64,000 nt of DNA from Fomes fomentarius (GCA_022606135.1 JABYQN010000002.1:930001-994000); one strand, 5' to 3'; shown: positions 24,872-37,966, counted from the first letter of the stretch. Translations and numbers: made by a program. Notes: a model not told the origin generated them from the sequence alone.

Positions 24872-27800
24872 GGACACGACTCAGGCAGAAGGGAGAGGAA
24901 AGCAGCAGTGCCGCAGCTGAGGAGAGATGGGGGGAGAGGGTGTGGAAATATGGCGAAGAGATCGCAGGTGAGAGAGGGGCGAACAAGTGGATCCATGCAG
25001 GCGGAATCATCAGCGCCGCGCGCCTCACACGTTAGGAATATGTCAATTCACCAGAAGATTCATTCAAACGATGGAATCAAGGCGGGCCTCTAGAGAGGCT
25101 CTACTCGTCTGAAACGCGATCCACGCAAGGCCGATGCACACCTTGAGGCATCACTTCCGCCCAAACGTGAACCTCAGTCGTTTTTGGACTTGTCGCTCGC
25201 GCCCGTGTCGGCCCAATCCCACGCCTACAAAACTTGTCAACAATGCCGCTCGTTTCGGTACTTAAAATGCCCACCATAGACGAATTTAGAGAAGTCGCAT
25301 TTGACTGCCAATACCCCGTCGTTTCTCCACAGGCAACATGTCCAGTCTACTGTCCAAGCTGATTTCATAGTCGTAGGATCAACGTACGCCCACGAAGACC
25401 TCTGTAGGTCCACTAATCTGCGCTCATGTGGTCGCGCCTCCTCCGCCGCCGGCGTGCACAGGCACGCCCTTCGGCACCCTTCCCCTCTGCCCTTCCTGGT
25501 GTACAGGATATGTACTCAGGAGAATTTAGGGGAAAGGGGCACTACAGCGCTCAGAGTCATAGGTGCGGAGTCGAGGACCGTGGATCATCTTAAATGAGGG
25601 CGAGGCGCCACTCGCGCATCAAGCGCCCTGGTGGTGACCTCAGACCGCGAGCTTGCTGCTGTTACGACAGACACATTTGAGCGGGCTGACGGCCGAGAAG
25701 GCCCTCCTTACCGGGCGCTGCGCGCTATCCGATGTTGTATCGCCCCTTCTTTTTGCTCGTGAGGACAACTACACCGAGCTTGCGCAGATGAGACTCCAGC
25801 ACTCGAATCCAGTCCACATACGGGTTTGGTCGTGCGACGAGTTGTTAGGTTCCCCACTCAGGCTCGATGGCATCCGTCGACAGACTCTGTTAATCTCCGT
25901 CACGGTCGGCCACTTGAAGTTGACCAGAGAATATGATGAAAGCACTCACATATGATTCATTTCGCCTTTCTATGCTCGTCTTCTGCACGGAACGGAAGGG
26001 GCGGTGTGCATGCAGAACATCGTCCACAGGCGCCGCGGATCAAAGTGTTTGCTGCACCCTTCTGCCGTCACTGTTCTTCCATCCCGGTATACGAAACGAC
26101 AACGAGGTGCTCGAGTGCCTCTGACAGTAGAGGCACTCGAACAGATGTTGACTTTTCACAATGATATCTATGCAGCAATTTCAAGTTCATGACGATGCCA
26201 TGATGGACATGGCACGAAGAGCCTAAGAGGACATCGTCAGAATCCCGGTAGATAATCGTGGCCCAAGTGCAAGTGGTGCATCTAGCGTGCGCGTGTTACC
26301 GAATATGATGACAACCTGAGAACGCAGCTAGCGATGGACATACTAGCGTTTCAAGGACCCAGCCTTGTAAGGGAGTTCAGGCGAAGATGAACGCCGTAAG
26401 GGGCCTGCACGGCGCTGGGAAACATCGACCAGGAAGAGATCAATATGCAATCGAAGACTCGGGCTCTACTCCAATCACTACGCCGAAGTGTAACACGACA
26501 ATAATCGGACGGTGCGGCTACGGCTGAGGACGAGGGTGTCACATTATCGAGGCCATCACGACCGACGCCGACAGCGGCGGGATCGGAGACGGCGGCTAGG
26601 AAGGACAGAAATGGCATAGTAGGATCACAGGAAAGCCAGGGACTCGGAGAGGGATGATCCATACCATCGTCGTCATCTGCTTGAGCTGACTTGAGCGTCC
26701 TCGATGACGACCTCCGCGCGCGCACTGCAGCATGAGTCACGTCCAGTCGGCGTCGTATATCTGTGACCAAGAGCAATGTTAGCAAGAACATAAGCACACA
26801 CCGACGCACCTCTCTCGAAGTCCTTCCTATCGAGCGGCTCCGGGGCGCGCCCAACGTCGTGGCTGCGCGCGAGCTTCCAGAAGGGGCGGGGCTGGCTTCT
26901 TGTGCAGCAGGGCGCGTGCGGAGGACTTTGAGGATGGAGAGCTGCGCGACAAAGTGCGCACGGTCTGCTTGTGCAATACTCGGTATAGGTGAGGTGGTGC
27001 ATTGTCCCAGAGGAGGTATGTGAGGGTCCGAGGCCGGCCGGGGTGCAAAGTAAATTGGAGGGGAACAAGCGCCCATCTCAGTGTTGTAGGCCCACTGCAA
27101 AGATCGGATCCTTTGCGAGGTCAGGAAAGGGACAGGAATTGGAAAATGGAATTAAAAAGTTCCGTGTGATGAGATAAGCCCCTTAAACCTGCGAAAATAG
27201 GCCTCCGACGCCTTTCCACGGCAGATAAATCAGGCTTACCTATCCCTGTAGACCTAACCCGACGAACCTTGTGAAACTGAGCAAGCTCATCGTTTCTCCC
27301 AGGTTGCTGGGTGGAGGAAAGGATGTGTCCGTTCCAGTGAGGGTGCCTATTGCAGTCCTCTTCCGGTCTCTGATGGCAGTACTGTTACGACTCTTCTCTC
27401 ACTGCTTGCACTAGCACCACACCACTCAGCCAAGACTGAGTGCGATGGCTCGCCGCGCGCATGTGGGCGGGCGAGAAGTACACCCTGGCCTCGACTTGCT
27501 CTCTAAATCTCAGGGGCCGCACCATCACTTCGCTGAGCTCACGGCCGTCACTGTCTCGATGTCTTCAACGAGGTTGTCAATGCGCTCTACACCGCCTTTC
27601 GTCCTCACCTCCTTCTTTGGCCTCCTCTTTGCTGCTCAAACACCCCCATTCTTTCGGTTGCGGCACCCGCGCAGTGCCGTACTACGAAGTGTCTCGCGGG
27701 CCTCTTCCGCTCCTTTGTTCCTCTCCTCTTGATACTTCCGCGCACCCTCACCAACATTCGTACACGGTCAACGCTCTCTAGCCGCGTCGTCGCCCATCAC

Positions 27801-28715
27801 AACATCGCCGGACGATTTGCCAAGACGAACACCTCCCACAGGATGCCACAGTCGCTATAGCACAGGCAAATACGAAGCTGGCTATATGCGCTTCTCCCCT
27901 ATCACCGCAGAATACGCATATGTATGGTAAGTGCTTCGGCTCTTCTTACCGATACCTCACTTTCACAGGAGTCGTAGGTGTATCTCCTGGCCTGACTGTT
28001 GATCATATAGCTATATAGCTCTCTCCTTTTTTTCACCATCGTCAGGTCTTTGCGCTCACTGGATGGAGACGTACCACCTAGCTAAGCGGAAGGGGCCAAT
28101 TTTAAGCTGATGTCACATAATTATCTTCATGGGACTCGCCTCTGGGAGTACCTAACGAACTTCGTCCCTGCCCACAGTGGTCCACCCTCTACATTGAATC
28201 TGAGGCGTTGTTGAGCTACCGAGGAGTAATGTGACTATATACGGTAATTGTGGACACGTAGTGAACTTGAACATCTTGCTTAAGGACATCAACGGCGCGT
28301 ATGACCTCCTTCCTAACTTTTCGACCATGCTAGTACGCTCGCAGTTCACCAATCTTGTAATGTACATACTACAGTCCGGAGCGTGAGTGAATGTAAATTG
28401 TAGCCAGCATAAGTCATGTCCCCAAAGATAACAATGTACCGAGAAGCAACTGTCCCAACTGTCCAGACGGAGAACCAGAAACCCTTTACAAAAACCCGAA
28501 AGAAATCGTAGAACAGCTAAGAATGGAGTGAGAAATACCACTTGTGGTAGAGAGGACAGGATGCACGAATGTCCCAGTGAATACAGCAATACCGGTCAGA
28601 CCGGCGAACATCGATGCGACGAAAAGGAAAGCTGGAAGCGTGACTACTACGATAGCGAGGTGGATGCAGCGTCGCGCCTTACATCCGATCCCGGATTGAG
28701 ATCAGCCCCCGTTGT
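24872..28715. other. Intergenic with one weak candidate gene
   Basis: A 3.8-kb gap between paralogous surface-protein genes. The only candidate is the minus-strand frame at 26351-27100, listed separately. Plus-strand frames at 25301-25955 and 27440-27781 have no domain or credible splice pattern. Confidence 0.35.
26351..27100 (-). CDS. Hypothetical protein, weak candidate
   Basis: A 249-codon frame, or a two-exon version using a 53-nt intron at about 26762-26814 (gtgcgt..cacag) that joins SRSIGRTSR to DIRRRLDVTHAAVRARR. The N-terminal half is Pro/Ala-rich (AAQEASPAPSGSSRAATT) and the middle is Arg-rich. I recognise no family. The presence of a frame-keeping intron is the main reason for listing it; it could equally be chance. 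Confidence 0.22.
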   Translation of the reverse strand: MQWAYNTEMGACSPPIYFAPRPASDPHIPPLGQCTTSPIPSIAQADRAHFVAQLSILKVLRTRPAAQEASPAPSGSSRAATTLGAPRSRSIGRTSREVRRCVLMFLLTLLLVTDIRRRLDVTHAAVRARRSSSRTLKSAQADDDDGMDHPSPSPWLSCDPTMPFLSFLAAVSDPAAVGVGRDGLDNVTPSSSAVAAPSDYCRVTLRRSDWSRARVFDCILISSWSMFPSAVQAPYGVHLRLNSLTRLGP

Positions 28716-30475
28716 TTATCCATGAATAGCCATACCGCAGGATTGTTGCACAGGCACAGATACGGGTGAAGAACGACCGCGGCGTTCACTGTACCGTGGA
28801 GGTAGCTCTATAATGTTCTCCTCTAGGTGTGGAGGGAGCTCGTCCTCGATATCAGTGTGCACGATTACACGTGCAGCGAGGACTGGATGAGCGGACCCGG
28901 ACCGTGGGGTTGGTGCTGGAAGGCCCATCTGTGCGGCTTTGCGCTGCATCCTGCTCCTCCATGACGACGACTCCCTGCCACACTCTTCTGGCGTCAGAGC
29001 ACGAGGGTGGCCTGCGGCCAATGCAGGGGGCGCAGAGATACCGCTATACCCCGATGAGTTGCGGTGGTGGTGCGTTGAGTCAGGTCGAGAAATGAGGAGT
29101 GGGGACTGCGATGTCACATTGGGGCTTGGAGGGCGGGCCAAGTCGAGAGACGACGTGCCACCAACGTCATATCGAGCGCCGTCACCGAGGCTAGCTCGCT
29201 CGCTCAGGAGATGGACAGTAGTCTCTGGTGGACCATGAGCACTCGGAGGAAAGGGAGAGAGCGTCCTGCCGGTATGGCGCTTGCCCCAGTCCCGGCGGCG
29301 CAGGCAGAGCCAGATGAGGAAGGCGATCATAGTCGCTCCGCCGACAGCGCCGACGGCGATGCCTATGACGCTTCCTGTATTCAGACGCTCCGATTTGCCC
29401 GGAGTCAATGCTTGTGTTGCCACGGGCCCGTCGGATCTTCCAGCACCAGAGTGCGTTGGAGTAGTCATAGAAGAAGTGGTTGACGTCATGGAAGGCGCGT
29501 TGGTAACGGAAGTAGGGGACTGCGCGTTCAAGCATGAGTTGTCGCCAGACATCCCGACTGGCATGAAATCTGTTGAGCCGCCTTGTCGGCCCGAAGCATC
29601 CTGCATATAGAAGACCAACAATGTACCCGCGGCAACGTTGGCCTGCCACGTGAAGCTGGTATCATTCGCCCCAGCATTTAGAATGAAGGAGGTGCCTCCA
29701 GGAACAAAACCCTAGAGGCGAGTTTGAGATTCACCACATCTGAACAGATGAATGAGTCCCGAACAAGTACCTTGATTAGGACTGGCAACTTCGCTTGCGG
29801 GTAATTGACGAATTGATATGGCCTGTGAGATGGTGGTGTCAGGAGATATGTACATCAGGGAGAAAGAATTGAGACGGACCAGCACTGAGTAAGGCTGGAG
29901 GGGTTGTCGTAGAAGAAGGCGGGACCTGTGATTTGATGCCCAGTTCACATGGAAGAAAAGGTGTGCAAGGCTCATAGTACTCACTTGGCTCAGTCGTATT
30001 GCACTGGGTAGTACCGGTCTGCGCACCTACAGTAATCACCGGGGATACTCCACCCGAGGCAAAACCGCCCGCGTCCGACATGATGGCAAGTACTTTGACA
30101 CCTGCTTTGTGGGTCATCGCGACCCTGAAAACACCTTGATTATTTTTGTACGCTTCTGTGGGTATGTTCATGACTTTCGGTGTTCCGTATTGCTGTGAAC
30201 GTCAAGAGTCTATAAAGCACACTGAACAAGAACGGTGAGACACTCACGGGTACGATGGTGAGATGATATGGAGCAATGCCACCTAGAGAGAGCATCGGAT
30301 GTCTAACAGGTATCGCAGGACATGATATGCGAAGCAGATGCTTACCGGTCCATGAAACTTCGAAGTTATCGCACTGCGTCGCTACGCCATAAGTGAATGT
30401 GAAGTTAGCTGCCCAGATTTGAGGTGACAAGAGAAGAAGCACGTCAGAGTGAGGTTCATAGATCGCCGCAGCCAT
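28716..30475 (-). CDS. Single-pass surface protein with Ser/Thr stalk and PPxY tail (copy 2)
   Basis: Paralogue of the genes at 22990 and 31083, with the same six-exon plan: first exon 30475-30346, a 35-nt second exon encoding GIAPYHLTIVP, two small exons carrying SPAFFYDNPSSLTQC and PYQFVNYPQAKLPVLIK, and a last exon 29711-28716. About 490 residues. The ectodomain begins NFTFTYGVATQCDNFEVSW and contains VLAIMSDAGGFASGGVSPVI. Membrane helix near VIGIAVGAVGGATMIAFLIW. The tail is shorter than in the other copies but retains VIVHTDIEDELPP and IIELPPRYSERR, so the PPxY motif (PPRY) survives. The N-terminal signal sequence (MAAAIYEPHSDVLLLL) is less typical than in the other copies, so the true first exon could differ. 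Confidence 0.82.
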
Positions 30476-31082
30476 AGGGTCATAGTGGAAAGAAGGAAAC
30501 TAGACTGAATAATGGAAGAGATGAATATGACGGAAAGAATGAGGGGGAGAATAGAGACATGCGCGGAGAGAGAGAGGGAGCTTTTTCAGCCGCTGTGTGG
30601 CGTTGGCGAATCAACGTTTGAGCGGATGCCAGGGATAGTAATGAAGGTCCGTGTCTGGGAAGAACTCGCCCACCAGGTTACGAACCGTTCAGTCGAAGCC
30701 CAAACTTACACTGCCGGATCTTGCCTTCAAGGTTCCGAGTTCGCTCCATGATGCCTCACGCCATGGATATCCACGCAAGGCACTGACACCCACTTCGATT
30801 AGGCCAGTGTAGGCGTTGCATAGCGGGAATTGCTGCATCTGCCACATGCGATCAACCTTCTGATACTGCGGGACACAGAGCGGCTTCACTGCCTGCCTCC
30901 GGTCGGTACAAGGAAATCAATGTCGCTGGACGAGAGATGGCAGGATCGCAAAAGTTCGAAATTGTCTAACATCTCTCCCAAAGTACCCTTGTCCGTGGAT
31001 CGTAATGTAACGAGCAGACTCAGCAGAGCAGGACAGCAAAAGAACGCAAAGCCAGGAATGCGAAGCACATCGGACAAGCGGA

Positions 31083-32951
31083 CTACGACGACCGCGGACC
31101 CTTCTCGCGCTCTCCGTGCGAGTCGGTCATCGCGGCGAGGGGCAGTTCCGATCGGCTGGGAGCGCTGGGGCCACTCGAACTTGACTCCGGCGCATACACA
31201 GAGGTCGACACTGTACGACGACGCTCGCTATACTGGGGAGGCAGTTCAATGACCTCCTCTTCCTGTGGAGGCGGGAACTCGTCCTCGATGTCGGTATGAA
31301 GGATGATGCGCCGCGTAGGAGAGGGTGCGGACATCCCTGCCTGAGCGGCTTTTCGCTGCGCGGCGCTCGGAATCGGGTCCGAGCCTGAGCGTGAAGACCC
31401 GACGCTGTCTTCCAAGTTGCCTGCAGTCACGATGCCGCCGGTGCTCGACGGAACGCCAGGCTCGTAGCCAGATACACGCCCGTACGCGTACGCGCCGCCG
31501 CCATAAGCAGAGGAACGGGTGTACGCTGACGAGTCGGGGCGGGCGCTTGGAGAGAACTGTGACGTCATTGGAGAGTTTGGTGGATGAGCGAAATCGACAC
31601 TCGCAGGGCTGCGTTGCGCGTATTGTGCGCCCTTGCTGAACCGGTCTGTCGATGGGCTCAGTGTGGAGTCCGCCTGCGTCGTGACTGGATAGCTCTGATG
31701 TGGACGGTACAGATCGTATGGAGTGAAGGACGCTTGTAGAGAAAGGCTTGCACGGGGATCGTTCTTGTCTCCTTCCACAAGGTCAACTTCTTGACGGTAT
31801 CGACGGCGGAGACCTCCATCTCGAGGCCGGACACAGAACCAGATGAGGGCGCCAACGATGATCATCCCGATAATCGCAGCAACAATGATGCCCGCAATCG
31901 CTCCAGTGCCCAAGCCCTTTGCGGGTTGTGAGTCGTTAGAAGAGCTGCTCGTGGCAGTCGTGGAGGGGGCGTTGCTGACGGACGTGGGCGACCGCGCGTC
32001 CAAGCACGACGCGTCGTCTGACTGCAGGACTTGTGTTATCTGAGTTGATCCGCCTTGTCGGCCTTGCGCGTCCTGCATGTAGAATAGTAGTGTCGTCCCT
32101 GAGGCTACGTCTACCCGCCACGTGAAGCTCGTGTCACTCGTCCCTGCGTTCAGGATGAAGGAAGTACCTCCAGGGACCACTCCCTAGCTAATCGCTTTAG
32201 GAGCGCGTACAGGAAACAAGATAATCCACACACCTTGACGACGATGGGCAGTTGCGCATTAGGATATCCATTGAATATGAAGTTTCTGTAGACACAATCG
32301 CGTTAGCTACGCAGCGCACGAAGGAATAACTGACAGAATCACGTACTGGCACTGGGCAAGTCGGGAGTCGGCATTGAAGAAGAAATCGGGTTCTGGTATC
32401 ATGCGTTAGGGCGTGACCATAAATTCGCGATGACTATGACTCACGTATCTCGCTTGTGTTGCACTGATTACTCCCGGCCTGCGCTCCTACAGTGATGACG
32501 GGAGAGACGCCGCCTGTAGCGAAACCGCCGGCGTCGGACATGATCGCGACAACTTCTTGACCCTCTTTATGGCTCATCGTAGTCTTGAAGGTGCCCCGGC
32601 CATTCGTGTACGCATCTGCGGGAAGGTCCATGATGCTCGGAGTTCCCCGTGACTTGAATGCCCATCAACCTTCAGCTAGCTCGATCCACCATGGGTAGTA
32701 TCACACTCACAGGTACGATGGTGAGGTGGTACGGAGCGACGCCGCCTGAAGGAAGGGGGCGTTGTAACACATGCGGTAAGAGGCGGCAATATGCCGACTG
32801 AGAAGGTAGACTCGCCTGTCCATGAGACCTCAAAGTCATCGCACTGCGTAGCCGCGCCATACGAAAATGTGAAATTATCCGCGCGAACGTAAGGTGGCCA
32901 TAGAAGCAGCACGAGTGTAGCCGAGAAGAGGCCAAGATAATTCTTTCGCAT
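31083..32951 (-). CDS. Single-pass surface protein with Ser/Thr stalk and PPxY tail (copy 3)
   Basis: Third paralogue, about 520 residues. The start is MRKNYLGLFSATLVLLLW, a good signal peptide; the open frame extends upstream to 33083, but that extension lacks one. The ectodomain reads NFTFSYGAATQCDDFEVSW, VVAIMSDAGGFATGGVSPVI, then the small exons DFFFNADSRLAQCQNFIF and GYPNAQLPIVVK, and VVPGGTSFILNAG at the start of the last exon (about 32186-31083). A short Ser/Asn stalk precedes the membrane helix (GAIAGIIVAAIIGMIIVGAL). The tail has repeated Ser-Ala-Tyr-Gly units and ends with IILHTDIEDEFPPPQ next to EEEVIELPPQYSERR. All exon phases match copy 1. Only about 600 bases separate its 3' end from copy 2. 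Confidence 0.86.
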
Positions 32952-33319
32952 GGGCGAAATCAAGATGAGATAACAATGAACGCAGCGGACGCTACAGTTT
33001 GTGACTGTGTAGGGGCTAGGGGAGGAGTGGGGGGCAAGAGAGAGAGGCCATGCGGACTGACGCGCGTACGTCAGGCGTTTCATCGCAATGAGGCGCGGAG
33101 CCTATTCCGATTTCCATGTATTCCATTGCTTGTCCCGGAATCTGGCGTTCTCGGACTGCGCGTTCCACCTCTACGTCGTGCGTGCTGTCCGCGTTGCCCC
33201 AGTGCCCCTGCTCTACGTAATGTGGCCCCCACGATGTTTCGTCACTGACAGGCGCCAGACGACGACGCTGTGGCATATAGAACAGTCGCGATGACCTTTG
33301 AATATGCATGACACTTACG
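32952..33319. other. Intergenic
   Basis: Upstream region of copy 3 of the surface-protein family. No gene seen. Confidence 0.4.
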
Positions 33320-33463
33320 ATGTCTTCCAGCTGGTCCACCCTCTTCACGGTAGATATCGTCTTTCTCCTGCTCACGGTGTGGACCCTCCTCTTCAGCTTT
33401 ACTACAGGAATCTATCGGCTCAAGCGCCGTCACATGAACTTCTGGTCCAGAACGGATACATGA
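33320..33463 (+). CDS. Possible 47-residue membrane peptide or exon
   Basis: A short frame reads MSSSWSTLFTVDIVFLLLTV and then a second hydrophobic run ending in a basic stretch (IYRLKRRHMNFW). That composition is what one expects of a single membrane helix with a positive-inside end, and it resembles the N-termini of the Ser-rich membrane-protein family in this window. It may be a free-standing small protein, a first exon of a lost gene, or chance. No downstream exon could be joined convincingly. Confidence 0.25.
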   Translation: MSSSWSTLFTVDIVFLLLTVWTLLFSFTTGIYRLKRRHMNFWSRTDT

Positions 33464-34703
33464 ATACCGACCTATCACCACCGCTTCGGCTTCGCATCCA
33501 GATACCGTATGCGCAGTTGACCACTGTGGCGCTCCTACTACTACTTTTGCGACTGACAACGGTGATCTTGACGGGAATAGTCTGAAAACGCGGCAGTGTT
33601 TGACGAGAGTAGAAATACCAGGCAAATTTACCGACCGGGATTATCAGGGAGGATGTTCGCATTCGCAGCTGTTGTCACCACCGTTCCTGGTTGACCCACT
33701 CCCTCTTCCCAACTGCGTCAAATACCCGTCAGTCTCCTCCACCTGCATGGTCAGTGAACTTGATCAAGTCCAAGACGTGCAGCAGAGTACGCGATCTAGT
33801 CGCTAGCCTCACGACAGAGTAGGATTCCTTGGGGATACTCATGATGAAGCTGTATCCGGATGCGTATACAGCTGCGGTGACCGTTCACGATAAGCAAGTC
33901 GTTCAAATGTCAAGCGTGCAACTGCAGGGACAGACGGATAAGTTCGAAACAAACTTTGAGCCTCGATCGGTGTAGCGCTTATCTATAGCATCGTCGGAGT
34001 TTGCCGAACTGCCCTTTCTCCTATAGTACTTACAAGCTTTCACCCAAGTGGCAAGTCGGAGTCGTTCCTTTCCGTCTTCTCAATAGACCTCAGAGTCCCG
34101 ACCAAACTGAACAAGCAACTGCACATCCAATACTCTTCTACCACTCGAACGCTCATACACTGTGCCTCGGCAAATCGCAAAGCTCGCATTTTGATTATTC
34201 AAGTTCGAGGGACACAACGACATGTCATTGAACAGCGGTCTAGCCAACTGAATCTAGAACCACATACAGCGATGAGATAGATGGGGAAGACAGTGTAGTG
34301 ATGTGAAAGCTCCTGGAGCTCTTTGTGTTACACAGTGAGTCCGGACTTCGCATTTTCTTCTAAAACATCATGCAGTTGTGTCGTGCCCCAGGGACATTCT
34401 TCATGCACCGTGTCTCGCTCACCAGAGCCACTGGGCTCGGCGTCATACCCATCTCCGAGCTTCAACTGCTCGGGTTCGTGATCGCGTAGGTTGTCGGTCT
34501 GTTGTGCGGTTGTCAATGGTTCAGTGAGTGCATACATGCAGTCGTCTACGCGTACTCTGGATTGGCGGCCTTGCTTCTGTGCACAAGGCGGAGCCGACCC
34601 ATGGATTGATCGCGTCCGAGCTCAACGTTCGTGCTCCCCGCCCGATCGTCACCACGTCACCCCCTCAGATGATCATATAATCCTGGCGTCGTCACAGTCC
34701 AAC
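33464..34703. other. Intergenic, no supported gene
   Basis: Spacer before the plus-strand membrane-protein gene at 34704. Small ORFs only, none recognisable. Confidence 0.4.
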
Positions 34704-36982
34704 ATGCTCCCATCCAACCCTCCTACCGCCAACCGTCCGGCACGGTGCCCCGCAGAACTTCCAATGGCTAGCCTAACACGCTCTCTCCTGTCGTCCACCG
34801 CCTGTCTGGAATGGCTAACGCGCCTCATACTACTCAAGTGTCTCACTATTTGCATTTTCGTCGTCCTCATCTACCTCGATGTCGACCAACGGACCGCCCT
34901 AACACTGACTCTGTTTGTCGAGTGGGCACACTACTCCCTCTCTGCCTTTGTCCCCATACCTCCGCTCGACCAGACTCTTTTAGACCGCTCTAATCTTGCC
35001 GCCAACTCTTTCCTCGAACGGCAGATCCTCGAATCATGGCAGCGTGTTTCCCGCTTGTCGAGTGAATCCTCTCAGTTCACCGCCCCAGAAATCATCAAGA
35101 GCTTCGAGCGTCGCATCCTACTCAGCCTCTCAAATGTACGCGCTCAATTCAATGCCACCGTCCACCGCGCCTTTCGAGGACCCTTGCCTGTTCGTCGAAA
35201 GGCCCACTCCACTGTCTTGGCTGTCTATTCGTTACTCCGCCTCATATTCAAGACGCTATGGTGGTCCTTGGCGCTCTTCCGGACCATCACTGTCTGGAGT
35301 GTTACTGTCCTCATCTGCTTCGTGCGCTTTGTGCAGATCACAGTTGAAGTCTGCATGGATTGCGGCAGGGCCACCGAGAAGTGGATCTCGCTTTTCGTAC
35401 GCGCGGGAGTATGGACATGCAAGATGGTTATACGACTATTCCCTTGTGTCCGGCGCAATGTCCCCCCTGCCTGTCGACTGCTCGCCAGTGTCATGCGCTG
35501 CGTACTCCTTGCCGTTCTCACCTTGTCGAAGTTTGCTCTCGTATACGGCCCCCGTGCCTTGTCGATTATGAAGACACTGCTGGCCAGCAACCTTGTTGAC
35601 GGTGCCCGGATCCTCGCGGACAAAGTTAACGGCACTGGAGGGCGGGTCTGGGATATTGGCAAAACGCGAGTGCTGCATTCCTATGTGGCATGCGTGACGA
35701 AGGTGCGTCTAGTACTCTCGTCTGGATCTGTCATCACACATTCTGAGATGCTGGCCACCTCTATGCCAGCACCGGAAAGGGCCACCATGCAGTCAGTATC
35801 GTCCCGAAGACGTGTCTGCATTCACTCCAATTCTTTCGCAGCTTGATCGGGCGTCGTCCTCATCTGAGTGGCCATGTCCACGCAAGCTACTCTCGGTATA
35901 TGCGTATGGTCTCTATCGCGTTCAAGTTGTCTATGTCCCAATATCAGTAATTGGTTCGATTGTTTCTCGCCATGGACACATCATGTTTCCTACCATCCAA
36001 TGTCGTCCTTCCGTCCGTGCGGTCAAGATTGTCCGGCCGGTCGTTCACCATCTCGTTACAGGTACGTCATACCATCGTTCACTTGTACTTCCTATAATGT
36101 TTCTCTGCAGCCGACGTTGCAAGCCTGAAGATAGACACACTCAAATCTTCGCTGCACAAGCAGATCAACGGTCAAGCTCTCTGCTTGAATGTCACACGCA
36201 CCTTCGAGACTGTAGGCTGGTGGAAGAAGCCCACTCTCTTCAGGGCGCTTGGTCTGATGTGGGATGCCGAGCATCTTGCAAGGGTGGACCAACAGCTGCT
36301 TCCGGAGGCACGGTCGGAGCCCACGGAGAAGTCCAAACCTGTCGCCGTGGACCAGCCTAAAGGGGTCTGTGTCTCTCGATTCGCAAACCTTGCTGACACT
36401 GTAGCTGAGGCGCAGTCAGTAGTTGAGACCGAGGGATGTCAAAGTGCGTACGATTTGCTTATGCTGATGTTCTAATGGACCTACATCGTGATGTTGTTTG
36501 TCCATGCAGGTGGAGAGAGCGCTTCCTTACCCACACCTACACGTGCTCCCCGCGTTTCGCGTCGAAAGAAGCGGTGGCTGAGACTGGAGAGAGAGAAGGC
36601 TATGGCTATGGCTGCCTCAGAACCGGACGCACCGCTGTCCCAGTCCTCGCTCCCAGGTACGCATTGGGATTCCTCGCAGTTGCCCTACACCATAGCACAT
36701 CGAGACTGATCAAGTTTGCCTACCTCTTTGTTCACAGCTGTTCCCTCTGAACCTTCCTCCTCGTCCTCGTCCTCAGCTGATCCTGCCTCTGCTTCCGCGT
36801 CTGCTTCTGCGGCTGCTCCAGAAAATCCTTCGTCCGGGGGGATAGACGATGTTCAGCCTCGGAAGAAGAAGAACGGTAGGAGAGGAGGTAATCTCCGGAA
36901 GCAGACATGGCAGAAACTTCAAAAACCAGAGAGAACTCCTCCTTCAACCTCGAACGCGGGAGGCTCGTTGTCACTCTCCTGA
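34704..36982 (+). CDS. Large multi-hydrophobic membrane protein with Ser/Lys-rich tail, unknown function
   Basis: Exons 34704-35702, 35770-36061, 36111-36443, 36510-36656 and 36738-36982 join in frame to 671 codons, with introns of 49-81 nt. An N-terminal membrane helix (LLKCLTICIFVVLIYL) is followed by a long region of hydrophobic, Arg/Lys-punctuated helices. Exon 3 encodes VTRTFETVGWWKKPTLFRA. The C-terminus is an Arg/Lys block (RVSRRKKRWLRLEREKA), a poly-Ser/Ala stretch and a basic end (RKKKNGRRGGNLRKQTW). The plan (N-terminal helix, helical middle, Ser-rich then basic tail) resembles the genes at 3172 and 13960, but I cannot align conserved blocks with confidence, so the relationship is architectural. 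Alternative start at 34764. Confidence 0.72.
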
Positions 36983-37966
36983 ATGCAGTCATTGTAACTC
37001 GCGAGAAGGCGGAGCGACCCGTCTCGCGGACTCGCCCGACGTGTACTCTCCAGTCACGTATGTCTTGCCTAATGTGCGGCGTTGATTGAGCGGACTCAAA
37101 GTTCGAACTCGCTGTTGCGTCGGACGCGTCATTCATGGACGATGTGGTTCTGCGGCCTGAAGGGAGGCTGGTACGGATATTTGCGCCGGGCTACCCGGGG
37201 TGGAGGTTCATAATGATTGCTCTTGTTCCGCCATCTATCGATCTGTATCGCCTACATGACTTATACACTCGGTCGCAATACAAGCTATGGAACTCCTGTA
37301 CACATACCGGCTGTTCGTCCTGTTCGAGGTCGTTCAAGCTCCCCTTCTGTCTCTCTACTTGTCAATTCCATCCTATTATGTCTCTTACGAGCCCCCTGCC
37401 CACTAGAAGCATGTCTTTTTTTTGGTCACGTCGTGACGTGGAGAGGAACAGTTATCCTATGATCGCGCCTTTTTAGTCGAGCAAACCATCATGCGTAGCG
37501 CGCGGTATTCCAGGTCAGGAAGCGCCAGCACTAGATGCCAAACTCACACAGGAGTTGTGTACGTCTATAGACCCAAGCAACTTGGGACGGCGATGATCAT
37601 CGTTCAGTCCAATTCCGGGCGTTTGTTTTTCAATTGGGACACGACTGGTGACTGCGAGCGCGGCATCGGAAGTATTACCGGGTCCGTGACCTCGCCAAGC
37701 ATAGAAGCTGGGTCCGATGCCACTCCCGGACATGTTGTTCGGGAGCAGCACGCATGCGTTGGGAGGATACGAACGCACCCCGTGCCCAATAGTCGATTAA
37801 CAACTAGCGCGGTCGGGGACGGTGAAGGTGAAGCATGAACGGATACAGAGATCTCACCTGAACGGTCCATGAACGAGGAGCCTCGGTCCACTTGAGGAAA
37901 GTACATGTCCGAGGAATATATCGATGAGCCCGCCATCTGGCGTCGAAAGACGACTGCACCGAGAAC
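36983..37966. other. Intergenic, no supported gene
   Basis: Between the membrane-protein gene and the first segmental-duplication copy. No recognisable feature. Confidence 0.4.
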
